Positions 7,886-15,405 of a stretch of DNA of 15,781 nt are shown here, in pieces. The stretch spans positions 1 to 15,781 of the forward strand of contig DQOT01000162.1 in the NCBI GenBank assembly GCA_015658495.1, given 5' to 3'. Position 1 is the stretch's first letter. Every line of letters starts with the position of its first letter. The position numbers were made by a program, and so were the translations under genes. Source of the stretch: Fidelibacterota bacterium. GTDB taxonomy: Bacteria; Fidelibacterota; Marinisomatia; Marinisomatales; UBA1611. Below the pieces are notes generated by a model. That model searched no databases. It saw nothing but the letters and a program-made list of their open reading frames with translations, and was not told where the DNA came from.

Positions 7886-8755
7886 ATGCCAAAACTTTGG
7901 CGGGTCATTGATCTCCTTAACTGGGCAGAATCCTATTTTAAAGAAAAGGGATTCGAGAATCCTCGGGGTGAGATCGAATGGCTACTCCGTGCTGTATTGG
8001 ACTGCAGCAGGATGGATGTATATCTCCGGTTTGAAGAATCTTTATCTCAATCTCAATTGGCCACGCTCCGCGGTTGGGTAAAGCGGCGCTTGGCGAGAGA
8101 ACCCCTTCAATATATCACTGGTTTCTGTGATTTTTATGGTCGTGAATTTTTTGTCAACAAACATGTATTGATTCCCAGACCGGAAACTGAAAGGCTCATT
8201 GATACAGTTTTAGAAAATCTGAAAGGTATCGATTCGCCTTCCATATTGGATGTGGGCACCGGTTCAGGTTGTATTGCTACAACATTGGGTTTGGAGATTC
8301 CCAGTTCAACTATTTTAGGGGTTGATGTTTCATCGGACGTACTTCAGGTTGCGAACGAGAATAAAGAGAACCTTGGCGCGGAGAATGTATCCTTTGAAGA
8401 AATGAATATTTTGAAGCAACTGCCAGAAGGACAATTTGATCTTTTGGTTTCGAATCCGCCTTATGTACCAGAGGGTGAAATGGATGGTCTCATGAAGGAT
8501 GTAAAAGATTTTGAGCCAACGAATGCTTTAACAGATGAAAATGATGGACTTACTTTTTACCATCGATTTGCTCAAGTCGGGAATGATTTAGTAAAGACCG
8601 GTGGGTGGATTATTTTGGAAGTTGGGTTAGGTGATCATCCAAATAATGTGAAAGATATTTTTATGGAATCCGGATATTCAGATACAGAATTGATCAAAGA
8701 TTATAATGGAGATGACCGGGTTTTGGTTGTTTCTTTAAAAATAGTCGTTCCTTGA
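7886..8755 (+). CDS. prmC: Release factor glutamine N5-methyltransferase
   Basis: A 289-residue SAM-dependent methyltransferase that methylates the glutamine of the GGQ motif in release factors, raising termination efficiency. The N-terminal helical domain contains REPLQYITG, which recognises the release factor, followed by LIPRPETE, the SAM-binding loop DVGTGSGCIA (122-131) and the catalytic NPPYVP (190-195), which holds the substrate glutamine. The last few codons and the TGA stop (8753-8755) lie in a REP-like repeat, so the C-terminal IVVP may not be ancestral. It pairs functionally with prfA just upstream. The ATG is preceded by an AT-rich stretch with no Shine-Dalgarno. Confidence 0.97.
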   Translation: MPKLWRVIDLLNWAESYFKEKGFENPRGEIEWLLRAVLDCSRMDVYLRFEESLSQSQLATLRGWVKRRLAREPLQYITGFCDFYGREFFVNKHVLIPRPETERLIDTVLENLKGIDSPSILDVGTGSGCIATTLGLEIPSSTILGVDVSSDVLQVANENKENLGAENVSFEEMNILKQLPEGQFDLLVSNPPYVPEGEMDGLMKDVKDFEPTNALTDENDGLTFYHRFAQVGNDLVKTGGWIILEVGLGDHPNNVKDIFMESGYSDTELIKDYNGDDRVLVVSLKIVVP

Positions 8756-8848
8756 GCCTGTCGAAAAGATGGCTTATTTTAAAATGCAATTCATATGTCG
8801 GTTGCAATATCATTCCTAAATTTATCTTATCCTTCGATAGGCTCAGGG
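8750..8848. repeat. REP-like inverted repeat pair flanking a ~67-nt spacer
   Basis: CCTTGAGCCTGTCGAA (8750-8765) and the inverse copy TTCGATAGGCTCAGGG (8833-8848) match at 14 of 16 positions when one is reverse-complemented. The core GAGCCTGTCGAA resembles a palindromic repeat I recall from intergenic regions of many unrelated bacteria. The spacer (8766-8832) is AT-rich with a 10-bp palindrome ATTTTAAAAT and no ORF. No flanking target-site duplication is visible. The left copy overlaps the prmC stop codon; the right copy ends 22 nt before the prenyltransferase gene. A folded transcript could stabilise the 3' end or weaken read-through. Confidence 0.8.
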
Positions 8849-8870
8849 CTCGATTAATTACGCATAAAAC

Positions 8871-9713
8871 ATGAACACCTTTTATTACCACATTAAACTT
8901 CTCCGACCGTTGAATGTTCTTACCAGCGGGCTCGCCATGATTATCGCATCTGCAATTCTAGGGACACTTCACGAAACAGACACAGTCATTTTGGTTCTGG
9001 CTGCGGTCATGTGCTACACCGGCGCAGCCAATGCATTGAACGATGTGGTGGATTTTAAAATTGATCTTATCAATCGACCTATGCGTCCACTTCCATCTGG
9101 ATTTGTCCAAAAACGTACAGCTCTCTTTATGTCCATTTCGCTCTTTTCCATAGGCACAATGTTGTGCCTGGAATTATCAGAAACTGCAAAAGTGATTGGA
9201 ATCGTCATTGCCATGCCGTTCATGGTTATTTATACTAAATTCTTAAAAGGCATTCCACTGGTAGGGAATATAACTATTGCTTTCATTTTAGGTTTATCCT
9301 TCCTCTTTTGTGGCGCTGCATTCAATAATATGTCTCCCATGTGGATTCCCATGATCCTGGCTTTTGGTCTAACCTTAGTTCGGGAATTGGTGAAAGATAT
9401 CGCAGATATGGATGGAGACAAATCAGCTGGGCACAGAACTTTTCCTATTACCGCTGGAATCGAAAAAGCAATCCAACTTTCAATCTTTTTATCCGCTTGT
9501 ATTGGCGTGGGTGCTTTTATCCCGTACCTCAATGGAACATATGGCATTTGGTATGGTATTTTGTTGATTCTCGGCGTTGAGATTCCCTTGGGTGTGGTTG
9601 TAGTTTCTCTGCTGAATAATCCGGGAATTTCGTCCGCAACACACGGTGCCCGGATCTTAAAATTCAGTACTCTTATGGGGCTGATTGCCATATACTCAGG
9701 AACATTTTCATGA
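8871..9713 (+). CDS. UbiA-family prenyltransferase, DGGGP synthase-like
   Basis: A 280-residue polytopic membrane prenyltransferase with about 8-9 hydrophobic segments. Both Mg-diphosphate motifs are present: N57DVVDFKID65, followed by INRPMRPLPSG (67-77), and DIADMDGD (176-183). The NRP-RP-PSG run is typical of the geranylgeranylglycerol-phosphate geranylgeranyltransferase / chlorophyll-synthase side of the family rather than UbiA or MenA proper. In archaea DGGGP synthase adds the second geranylgeranyl chain to GGGP in ether-lipid synthesis. Related genes occur in FCB bacteria. The gene overlaps dnaE by ATGA at 9710-9713, an odd partner. The family call is firm. The substrate is not: a quinone-type acceptor is possible. 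Confidence 0.85.
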   Translation: MNTFYYHIKLLRPLNVLTSGLAMIIASAILGTLHETDTVILVLAAVMCYTGAANALNDVVDFKIDLINRPMRPLPSGFVQKRTALFMSISLFSIGTMLCLELSETAKVIGIVIAMPFMVIYTKFLKGIPLVGNITIAFILGLSFLFCGAAFNNMSPMWIPMILAFGLTLVRELVKDIADMDGDKSAGHRTFPITAGIEKAIQLSIFLSACIGVGAFIPYLNGTYGIWYGILLILGVEIPLGVVVVSLLNNPGISSATHGARILKFSTLMGLIAIYSGTFS

Positions 9714-12700
9714 CATCTGAATTCGTCCATTTACATAATCATTCTGACTATAGTCTGCTCGATGGTGCACAGCGCATCGATCAGTTAGTGAATACTATTG
9801 ATGATTTGAAAATGGATTCTGTTGCCCTAACGGAACATGGAAATATGTTCAGTGTGGTCCCCTATTATAAGGATGCGAAGAAAGCAGGAATCAAGCCCAT
9901 TATTGGGTGTGAGATCTATGTAGCAATGGGATCTCGTTTTGAGAAAAAAACGACTGCGGAAGGAGGTTGGGGAAACAACCATCTTATCCTGCTGGCCCAG
10001 AATAATACCGGTTATAAAAATCTCATGAAACTTGTCACCGCCGGATATTTGGAAGGATTTTATTACCGTCCACGGGTCGATATTGATCTCCTTCGGCAAT
10101 ACAGCGAAGGGCTCATTTGTATGTCCGCTTGCTTGAAGGGCGAAGTGCCGGAAAAAATGCTCCGAGGCGATTATGAAGGTGCAAAAGAGGCTGCTCTCAG
10201 GTTTGCGGAGATTTTCCCCGATCGGTATTATCTTGAAATTCAGAATCACGGCATCCCTGAGGAAGAAGCCAATATAAAGAATATGAAAAAACTGGCGGTG
10301 GACCTGAATCTGCCTTTGGTTTGCACCAATGATGCCCACTATGCCAAACAGTCTCATTGGGAAGCTCATGACATACATATTTGTCTCGGGACAGGGAAGA
10401 AGCGAAGTGACCTCAATCGCTTGCGGTATGCCACACCGGAATTCTATTTCAAGACCCAGGATGAAATGTTCAACCTGTTCAAGGAATTTCCCCAGGCGAT
10501 TGAGAATACCCGGCGAATCGCAGACAGTATTAATGTGGAACTGCGCATGGGCGAATACCATTTGCCTAATTTCCCAATCCCGGAAGATTCCCCTACTAAA
10601 GATCCGGATGAATATTTAAAAATGTTAACCCAAGCGGGGGCAGATGCCCTTTATGGAGAAATAACACCGGACATCCAAAAACGGATCGATCATGAACTCA
10701 TGGTGATTCGAAACATGGGATTTGCCGGATACTTTTTAATTACGGCTGACTTTGTGAAATATGCCAAAGATGCCAGCATCCCTGTGGGGCCCGGCCGTGG
10801 TTCTGCTGCTGGAAGCATAGTTTCCTACGCTTTGGGAGTCACCAGTATCGATCCATTAAAACATGATCTCCTTTTTGAACGATTCCTAAATCCTGACCGG
10901 ATCAGCCTGCCCGATATTGATATCGATTTCTGTATCGAACGTCGTGGGGAAGTGATTGATTATATCAAAGGTCAATATGGCGAAAATTCCGTTACACAGA
11001 TTATTACATTTGGTAAAATGAAAGCTAAACAGGTCGTTCGTGATGTGGGGCGAGTCATGGGTTATTCCTTTGGAGAAGTGGATAAAATTGCCAAAGCCAT
11101 CCCCAATGAATTGAATATCACTTTGGATACTGCCCTTGAAAAAAGTCATGATCTTCAGGAATTGGCGGAAGGGGATTACAAAGAATTAATGTCTCATGCT
11201 AAAGTACTGGAAGGGATGCATCGTCATGCATCCATCCATGCCGCTGGCGTGGTGATCGCACCCGGAGACCTGACGGATTATGTCCCACTCTATAAATCAA
11301 CCACGGGAGATGTAACTAGCCAATACGATATGAAAGGCCTAGAAGAATTGGGCCTTTTAAAAATGGATTTCCTAGGGCTACGGAATTTGACCGTGATTGA
11401 CAAAGCTGTGAAATTAATTGCGCAAAAAGGTGAAAAAATTGATATAGAAAAATTGCCTTTGGATGATGCGAAGGTTTATGAACTTTTTGCCAAAGGACAC
11501 ACGATTGGTGTTTTCCAGTTTGAGTCCTCGGGCATGCGGGAGTTCTTGAAAAAACTACAGCCAACGGTGATAGAAGATCTCATTGCCATGAATGCGTTAT
11601 ATCGTCCCGGTCCCATGGAAAATATTAATGATTTCATTTCTCGGAAGCATGGAAAGAAAAAGATCGTTTATCCCCATCCGCTCATGGAACCCATCCTGAA
11701 AGAAACGTACGGGATTATTGTGTACCAGGAGCAGGTGATGCAAATTGCTCACGAAATTGCCGGATTTACGCTTGCCGAAGCGGACATTATGCGCCGGGCC
11801 ATGGGGAAGAAGATCAAATCGCTCATGGATGAATTATCCATCAAATTTGTTGAGGGCGCAGAGAAAAAAGACATTCCAAAGAAAAAAGCAGAAGATATTT
11901 TTGCCTTGATCGAGAAATTTGCACAATACGGATTCAACAAAAGTCATTCCACGGCTTACGCCTATGTGGCCTATCAAACAGCCTGGTTGAAAACACATTA
12001 TCCTGCAGAATTTATGAGTGCCAACCTGACCAGTGAAATGGGTACCATCGATCGTGTTGTGATTTTGATCAATGAATGCAAAAAGCTGGGAATTGAAGTG
12101 ACACCACCGGACATTAATGTATCCTTTGAAGATTTTCGTCCAGTGAATGAGTCAACCATTTCCTATGGGCTGAACGCTATTAAGAATGTGGGTGCAAAAG
12201 CGCTGGAAACTATCATTGAAGAAAGAAGTGAGAATGGAAAATATGAATCCATTTTTGATCTTTGTGCCCGTGTGGATCAGCAGAAAGTAAATAAACGTGT
12301 GCTCGAAAGTTTGGTAATGTCCGGAACAATGGATTCCGTAGAAGGGAACCGCGCTCAAAAATTCGCAGCCGTGGATGCGGCAATTAAATATGGCCAACAA
12401 ATGCAAAGCGAGAAAGACCGAAACCAGGTGGACCTATTTGGTGGAAGTGGTCAGGATGATGAATTAATTAGAACACCGGATCTCCAGCAAGTGGCAGATT
12501 GGCAGGAAAAGGAATCATTGGACAAAGAAAAAGAAGTACTGGGGCTCTATGTGTCCGGACATCCGCTTTTAGAACACGCTGAAGACTTGGAAGAATTCAC
12601 TTCCGTTATTTTTGGAGAAAATCAAGAATTCTCCAAGAAAGATACACTTGTTGTGGGCGGCATGATCACTCGAATTGTAGAACGGTTTGACCGCCGGAAT

Positions 12701-13144
12701 CGTAAAATGGCTTTTTTCGATCTGGATTGTTTAGGTGGCCATGCGGAAGTAATCGCTTTCAGTGATTGCTTTAAATCTTATGGTAATTTGATTGAAGAAG
12801 GAAATGTGGTATTTGTGAAAGGAAAGCCATCAGACAATACCGATTTTTCTGATCTAAAGATCATGGGGGATGAGATCATTCCTGTGGATCGGGTACGGGA
12901 TCGCTTGTCGCAACGGCTCAATATCAAATTTCCATCGGGTGAAACAAAACCTGAAGACGTGGATGAACTCATGACCATGGCCAAGCAGTATCCCGGCGAG
13001 TGTCGATTGGTTTTTCATTTACTCAACAATGGGTCGCCCCACCCCATGAAAGTCATGGCGCATAATATTAAGATATCCACCGATAGGGAATTTATCCGGT
13101 CACTCAGAGCAAAGTATGGGAAGGACAATGTCTGGGTGGAATGA
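9710..13144 (+). CDS. dnaE: DNA polymerase III subunit alpha (DnaE), PHP domain intact
   Basis: The 1144-residue catalytic subunit of the replicative polymerase. The N-terminal PHP domain begins HLHNHSDYSLLDG and keeps all expected metal ligands: H9, H11, D18, H43, E68, H91, C141, D208 and H210. The palm has GPGRGSAAGS and LPDIDIDFC with catalytic D402 and D404, and the third Asp, D553, in KMDFLGLRNL. HRHASIHAAGVVIAP and the fingers segment are normal. A beta-clamp-binding motif QVDLF is at 906-910, followed by an OB-fold region (~980-1065). AGGAA (9698-9702) lies 7 nt before the ATG, which overlaps the upstream stop by 4 nt. This is a DnaE1-type polymerase (no PolC-type inserted exonuclease). 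Confidence 0.98.
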   Translation: MTSEFVHLHNHSDYSLLDGAQRIDQLVNTIDDLKMDSVALTEHGNMFSVVPYYKDAKKAGIKPIIGCEIYVAMGSRFEKKTTAEGGWGNNHLILLAQNNTGYKNLMKLVTAGYLEGFYYRPRVDIDLLRQYSEGLICMSACLKGEVPEKMLRGDYEGAKEAALRFAEIFPDRYYLEIQNHGIPEEEANIKNMKKLAVDLNLPLVCTNDAHYAKQSHWEAHDIHICLGTGKKRSDLNRLRYATPEFYFKTQDEMFNLFKEFPQAIENTRRIADSINVELRMGEYHLPNFPIPEDSPTKDPDEYLKMLTQAGADALYGEITPDIQKRIDHELMVIRNMGFAGYFLITADFVKYAKDASIPVGPGRGSAAGSIVSYALGVTSIDPLKHDLLFERFLNPDRISLPDIDIDFCIERRGEVIDYIKGQYGENSVTQIITFGKMKAKQVVRDVGRVMGYSFGEVDKIAKAIPNELNITLDTALEKSHDLQELAEGDYKELMSHAKVLEGMHRHASIHAAGVVIAPGDLTDYVPLYKSTTGDVTSQYDMKGLEELGLLKMDFLGLRNLTVIDKAVKLIAQKGEKIDIEKLPLDDAKVYELFAKGHTIGVFQFESSGMREFLKKLQPTVIEDLIAMNALYRPGPMENINDFISRKHGKKKIVYPHPLMEPILKETYGIIVYQEQVMQIAHEIAGFTLAEADIMRRAMGKKIKSLMDELSIKFVEGAEKKDIPKKKAEDIFALIEKFAQYGFNKSHSTAYAYVAYQTAWLKTHYPAEFMSANLTSEMGTIDRVVILINECKKLGIEVTPPDINVSFEDFRPVNESTISYGLNAIKNVGAKALETIIEERSENGKYESIFDLCARVDQQKVNKRVLESLVMSGTMDSVEGNRAQKFAAVDAAIKYGQQMQSEKDRNQVDLFGGSGQDDELIRTPDLQQVADWQEKESLDKEKEVLGLYVSGHPLLEHAEDLEEFTSVIFGENQEFSKKDTLVVGGMITRIVERFDRRNRKMAFFDLDCLGGHAEVIAFSDCFKSYGNLIEEGNVVFVKGKPSDNTDFSDLKIMGDEIIPVDRVRDRLSQRLNIKFPSGETKPEDVDELMTMAKQYPGECRLVFHLLNNGSPHPMKVMAHNIKISTDREFIRSLRAKYGKDNVWVE

Positions 13145-13166
13145 TTTACGTGTTCATGTATTTAAT

Positions 13167-13216
13167 TGTTCAGGTTCTACGTACTTGAACACCTGAACAC
13201 TTTCCCACTTTAACAC
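13167..13216 (+). repeat. Inverted repeat plus degenerate octamer tandem repeat between dnaE and dtd
   Basis: A perfect 9-bp inverted repeat pairs TGTTCAGGT (13167-13175) with ACCTGAACA (13191-13199). The right arm is part of four head-to-tail octamers: TTGAACAC (13185), CTGAACAC (13193), TTTCCCAC (13201) and TTTAACAC (13209). An inverse partial copy, GTGTTCA, is at 13150-13156. The whole dnaE-dtd gap (80 nt) is built from this. It could be a small repeat family, a weak terminator for dnaE, or a protein site. No promoter is clear. Confidence 0.6.
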
Positions 13217-13224
13217 ATGATTCT

Positions 13225-13668
13225 ATGATCGCTGTGATTCAAAGATGTTCCCGGGGGAAGGTCACTGTTTCTGAAAAGGTAGTGGGAGAAATCGCACATG
13301 GCTTGGTAATCTTGCTTGGTGTCCAAAAAGATGACATTGAAAATGATGCGGATTTTCTAGTTAATAAAATTTCCGGCCTGCGCGTCTTCAGCGATGAAAA
13401 CGATAAAATGAATTTATCCATCAAAGATGTGGGAGGCTCTGCATTGGTGATCAGTCAATTCACTTTATGCAGCGATACAAAAAAAGGCCGCCGTCCCAGT
13501 TTTATTAAGGCGGCACCACCGGAAGATGGGAATCGACTTTATGAATATTTTATGTCAGAAATGAAAAAGGAAGGTGTTCCGGTACAATCGGGAGAATTCG
13601 GCGCCATGATGGATGTGGAACTGGTGAACGATGGACCAGTTACATTTGTCCTGAATAGTAAAGATTAA
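13225..13668 (+). CDS. dtd: D-aminoacyl-tRNA deacylase
   Basis: A 147-residue DTD that hydrolyses D-aminoacyl-tRNAs (and glycyl-tRNA-Ala) and so protects translation from D-amino acids. Both active-site motifs at the dimer interface are present: SQFTL (77-81) and NDGPVTF (135-141), the latter carrying the Gly-cisPro pair (137-138) that enforces chirality. The start is typical (MIAVIQR), and the length matches the family. No Shine-Dalgarno is seen before the ATG. Its stop overlaps the convergent PLP-enzyme stop by 3 nt, so the two transcripts must meet here. Confidence 0.97.
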   Translation: MIAVIQRCSRGKVTVSEKVVGEIAHGLVILLGVQKDDIENDADFLVNKISGLRVFSDENDKMNLSIKDVGGSALVISQFTLCSDTKKGRRPSFIKAAPPEDGNRLYEYFMSEMKKEGVPVQSGEFGAMMDVELVNDGPVTFVLNSKD

Positions 13669-14822
13669 ATCTTTTCCAACGCCTGACCCAAATCAGCAAT
13701 CAAATCTTCCGCATCTTCGATTCCGATAGATAACCTAATCAATTCATCCTGAATGCCGGCGGCCAATCTTTCTTCCGGGGCCATGCCGGAATGAGATGTT
13801 TGCACCGGTCGCGTCACGAGAGATTCTACTCCGCCCAGGCTTGCAGTATTGATAAAAAGATTCAAATGTGACATAAAAAGATTTGCATCTTCTATACTGC
13901 CATCGATCTCAAAACTGACCATCCCACTCGTGCCATCCAATAATTCATTTGCCCGATCATGACTGTCGCTGCTTTCAAGCCCGGGATGATTAACTCTGGC
14001 AACCCTTGGATGGTTTTCAAGAAATTTTGCAACTTCGAAAGAATTATAATTTTGCCGTTCCATGCGCAGGCCCAGTGTTTTTATCCCGCGGTGCATTAGA
14101 AAACAAGCGTTAGGGTCTAACGATCCACCCAAGTGATTCAGTTTATGACGAACTTGTGTTACCAATTCCTTTGATCCGATAACAGCGCCGGCTACAATAT
14201 CTGTATGGCCATTCAAATATTTCGTGGCGCTGTGGAGCGAAAGATCAAATCCATTTTCGATGGGCCTGTAATTAACCGGTGAGGCAAATGTATTGTCGAT
14301 CAAGGAAAGTAAATTGTTCTTTTTTGCAAAATCCACAACCGCATTCAGATCCAGCACATCCAGGAGTGGATTTGTAATGGTTTCCACATAGATAAGTTTT
14401 GTTTCTGATCGTAGTTTTTCTTCCCAGCCATTTGGATCACAGCCGTCAATAAAATCACATTCAATGCCTAGGTCCGGAAAATCTTTGTTTATGAGATCAT
14501 GAGTTCCGCCATACAGGGACTCATGGGCTAAAAAATGATCCCCGGATTTCAGAAAAGTCAGCAATGATGCAGAAATAGCTGCCATGCCGCTGGCAGTAAC
14601 CAACGCAGCCTCGGCGCCTTCCAGGGCTGCTAGTTTTTCGTGAAGGACAATGTGGTTTGGTGTATTATTTAGTCGAATATATTGCAGGTCATGATAATCA
14701 GTCTGGCCCCCAAATTCAAAAGTGGATGATTGAAAAATGGGCATACTCACTGCGCCGCCATACCGTTTTTCAGGTTCACCGGCATGAATGAGTTTTGTGT
14801 TGAGTTGATGTTTGTTAGACAT
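13665..14822 (-). CDS. Cys/Met metabolism PLP enzyme (cystathionine gamma-synthase/lyase type)
   Basis: A 385-residue trans-sulfuration enzyme (PF01053, fold-type I). Features in order: HAGEPEKRYGGAVSMPIFQSST near the N-terminus, Y-x-R in YIRLNNTPN for PLP phosphate from the partner subunit, SGMAA, ESLYGGT, DNTFASP, the Schiff-base Lys201 in SATKYLNGHTD, and the C-terminal SLGGVESL...SHSGM followed by IRLSIGIED. The position of the essential Cys of methionine gamma-lyase (LYGC) is Gly here, arguing against that enzyme. Cystathionine gamma-synthase, gamma-lyase or O-acetylhomoserine sulfhydrylase activity cannot be separated by eye. An AGGA Shine-Dalgarno (14829-14832 on the complement) lies 6 nt before the ATG. 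It is co-directional with the GNAT gene, 65 nt apart. Confidence 0.93.
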   Translation of the reverse strand: MSNKHQLNTKLIHAGEPEKRYGGAVSMPIFQSSTFEFGGQTDYHDLQYIRLNNTPNHIVLHEKLAALEGAEAALVTASGMAAISASLLTFLKSGDHFLAHESLYGGTHDLINKDFPDLGIECDFIDGCDPNGWEEKLRSETKLIYVETITNPLLDVLDLNAVVDFAKKNNLLSLIDNTFASPVNYRPIENGFDLSLHSATKYLNGHTDIVAGAVIGSKELVTQVRHKLNHLGGSLDPNACFLMHRGIKTLGLRMERQNYNSFEVAKFLENHPRVARVNHPGLESSDSHDRANELLDGTSGMVSFEIDGSIEDANLFMSHLNLFINTASLGGVESLVTRPVQTSHSGMAPEERLAAGIQDELIRLSIGIEDAEDLIADLGQALEKI

Positions 14823-14887
14823 GGGTTTTCCTGTGAATCGTTTTGATTTTCTTCATACAACTTATTAAACTTACCGAAAGTTATCGG

Positions 14888-15388
14888 TCACATATTGAAA
14901 GGTATTTTATAGTCCATCAGGGAAACTTCTTTTTCCCCGCCCTCTGTTTCCTGTGTGCCCACTTGTTCAAAACCATATTTTTCATGAAAAAGGATTGATC
15001 CATCATTTGGGGGTCTCAAATTCACTTCACAGGTGAGAATGGGCGTAAGCACTTGAGAAATTTTTTTTAAATTATCGTAGAATGTTTTACCCAAACCTTT
15101 TCCTTGAAAAACAGGATCAATGACAATTCTATCCACATACATAAATTGGGTATAATGTTTTTCGAACCATTTGTAATTAGAGCTTTGGTAATCCTTTCCC
15201 GGCGAGAGCGCGATTAGAAATCCGGCGATTCTGGTCTCAATTTTTAGGACACGGAAATATTCGGCAATTTTAAGAAAGTGAGCCAACTCTTTTTGTGTGA
15301 CACTACCTACAGCCGGAAGGGCATTTTGGTTTAGCTCATGAATTCGAGGAAGATCTTTGGTATCCGCATCTAAAATATTATAATCCAT
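14888..15388 (-). CDS. GNAT-family acetyltransferase, COG3818-like
   Basis: A 166-residue acetyl-CoA-dependent N-acyltransferase of unknown substrate. The acetyl-CoA pyrophosphate loop is Q95-G-K-G-L-G100 after the strand YVDRIVIDP. TCEVNLRPPNDGSILFHEKYGFEQVG matches in pattern the C-terminal half of the COG3818 group. The ATG at 15388 is chosen over an upstream in-frame start at 15499 because the extension would overlap the neighbouring C-terminal domain, has low-complexity Cys/Arg content and lacks family similarity, while MDYNILDAD resembles a GNAT start. It begins 17 nt after the upstream gene's stop, so probably one transcript. Confidence 0.88.
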   Translation of the reverse strand: MDYNILDADTKDLPRIHELNQNALPAVGSVTQKELAHFLKIAEYFRVLKIETRIAGFLIALSPGKDYQSSNYKWFEKHYTQFMYVDRIVIDPVFQGKGLGKTFYDNLKKISQVLTPILTCEVNLRPPNDGSILFHEKYGFEQVGTQETEGGEKEVSLMDYKIPFNM

Positions 15389-15405
15389 TTTACAAGTGAA
15401 TAAAA

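Noticed and set aside
9827..10561. A 244-residue minus-strand reading frame opposite dnaE
   Set aside because: It is antisense to the PHP domain, with no recognisable domain; the sense strand is fully explained by dnaE.
13660..13674. AAAGATT/AATCTTT inverted repeat at the convergent stops as a bidirectional terminator
   Set aside because: Only 7 AT-rich pairs with a 1-nt centre, so it cannot form a stable hairpin.
14866..14891. ACCGA/TCGGT inverted repeat between the GNAT and PLP-enzyme genes as a terminator
   Set aside because: Five-pair stem and no T tract on the transcribed strand; too weak to support.
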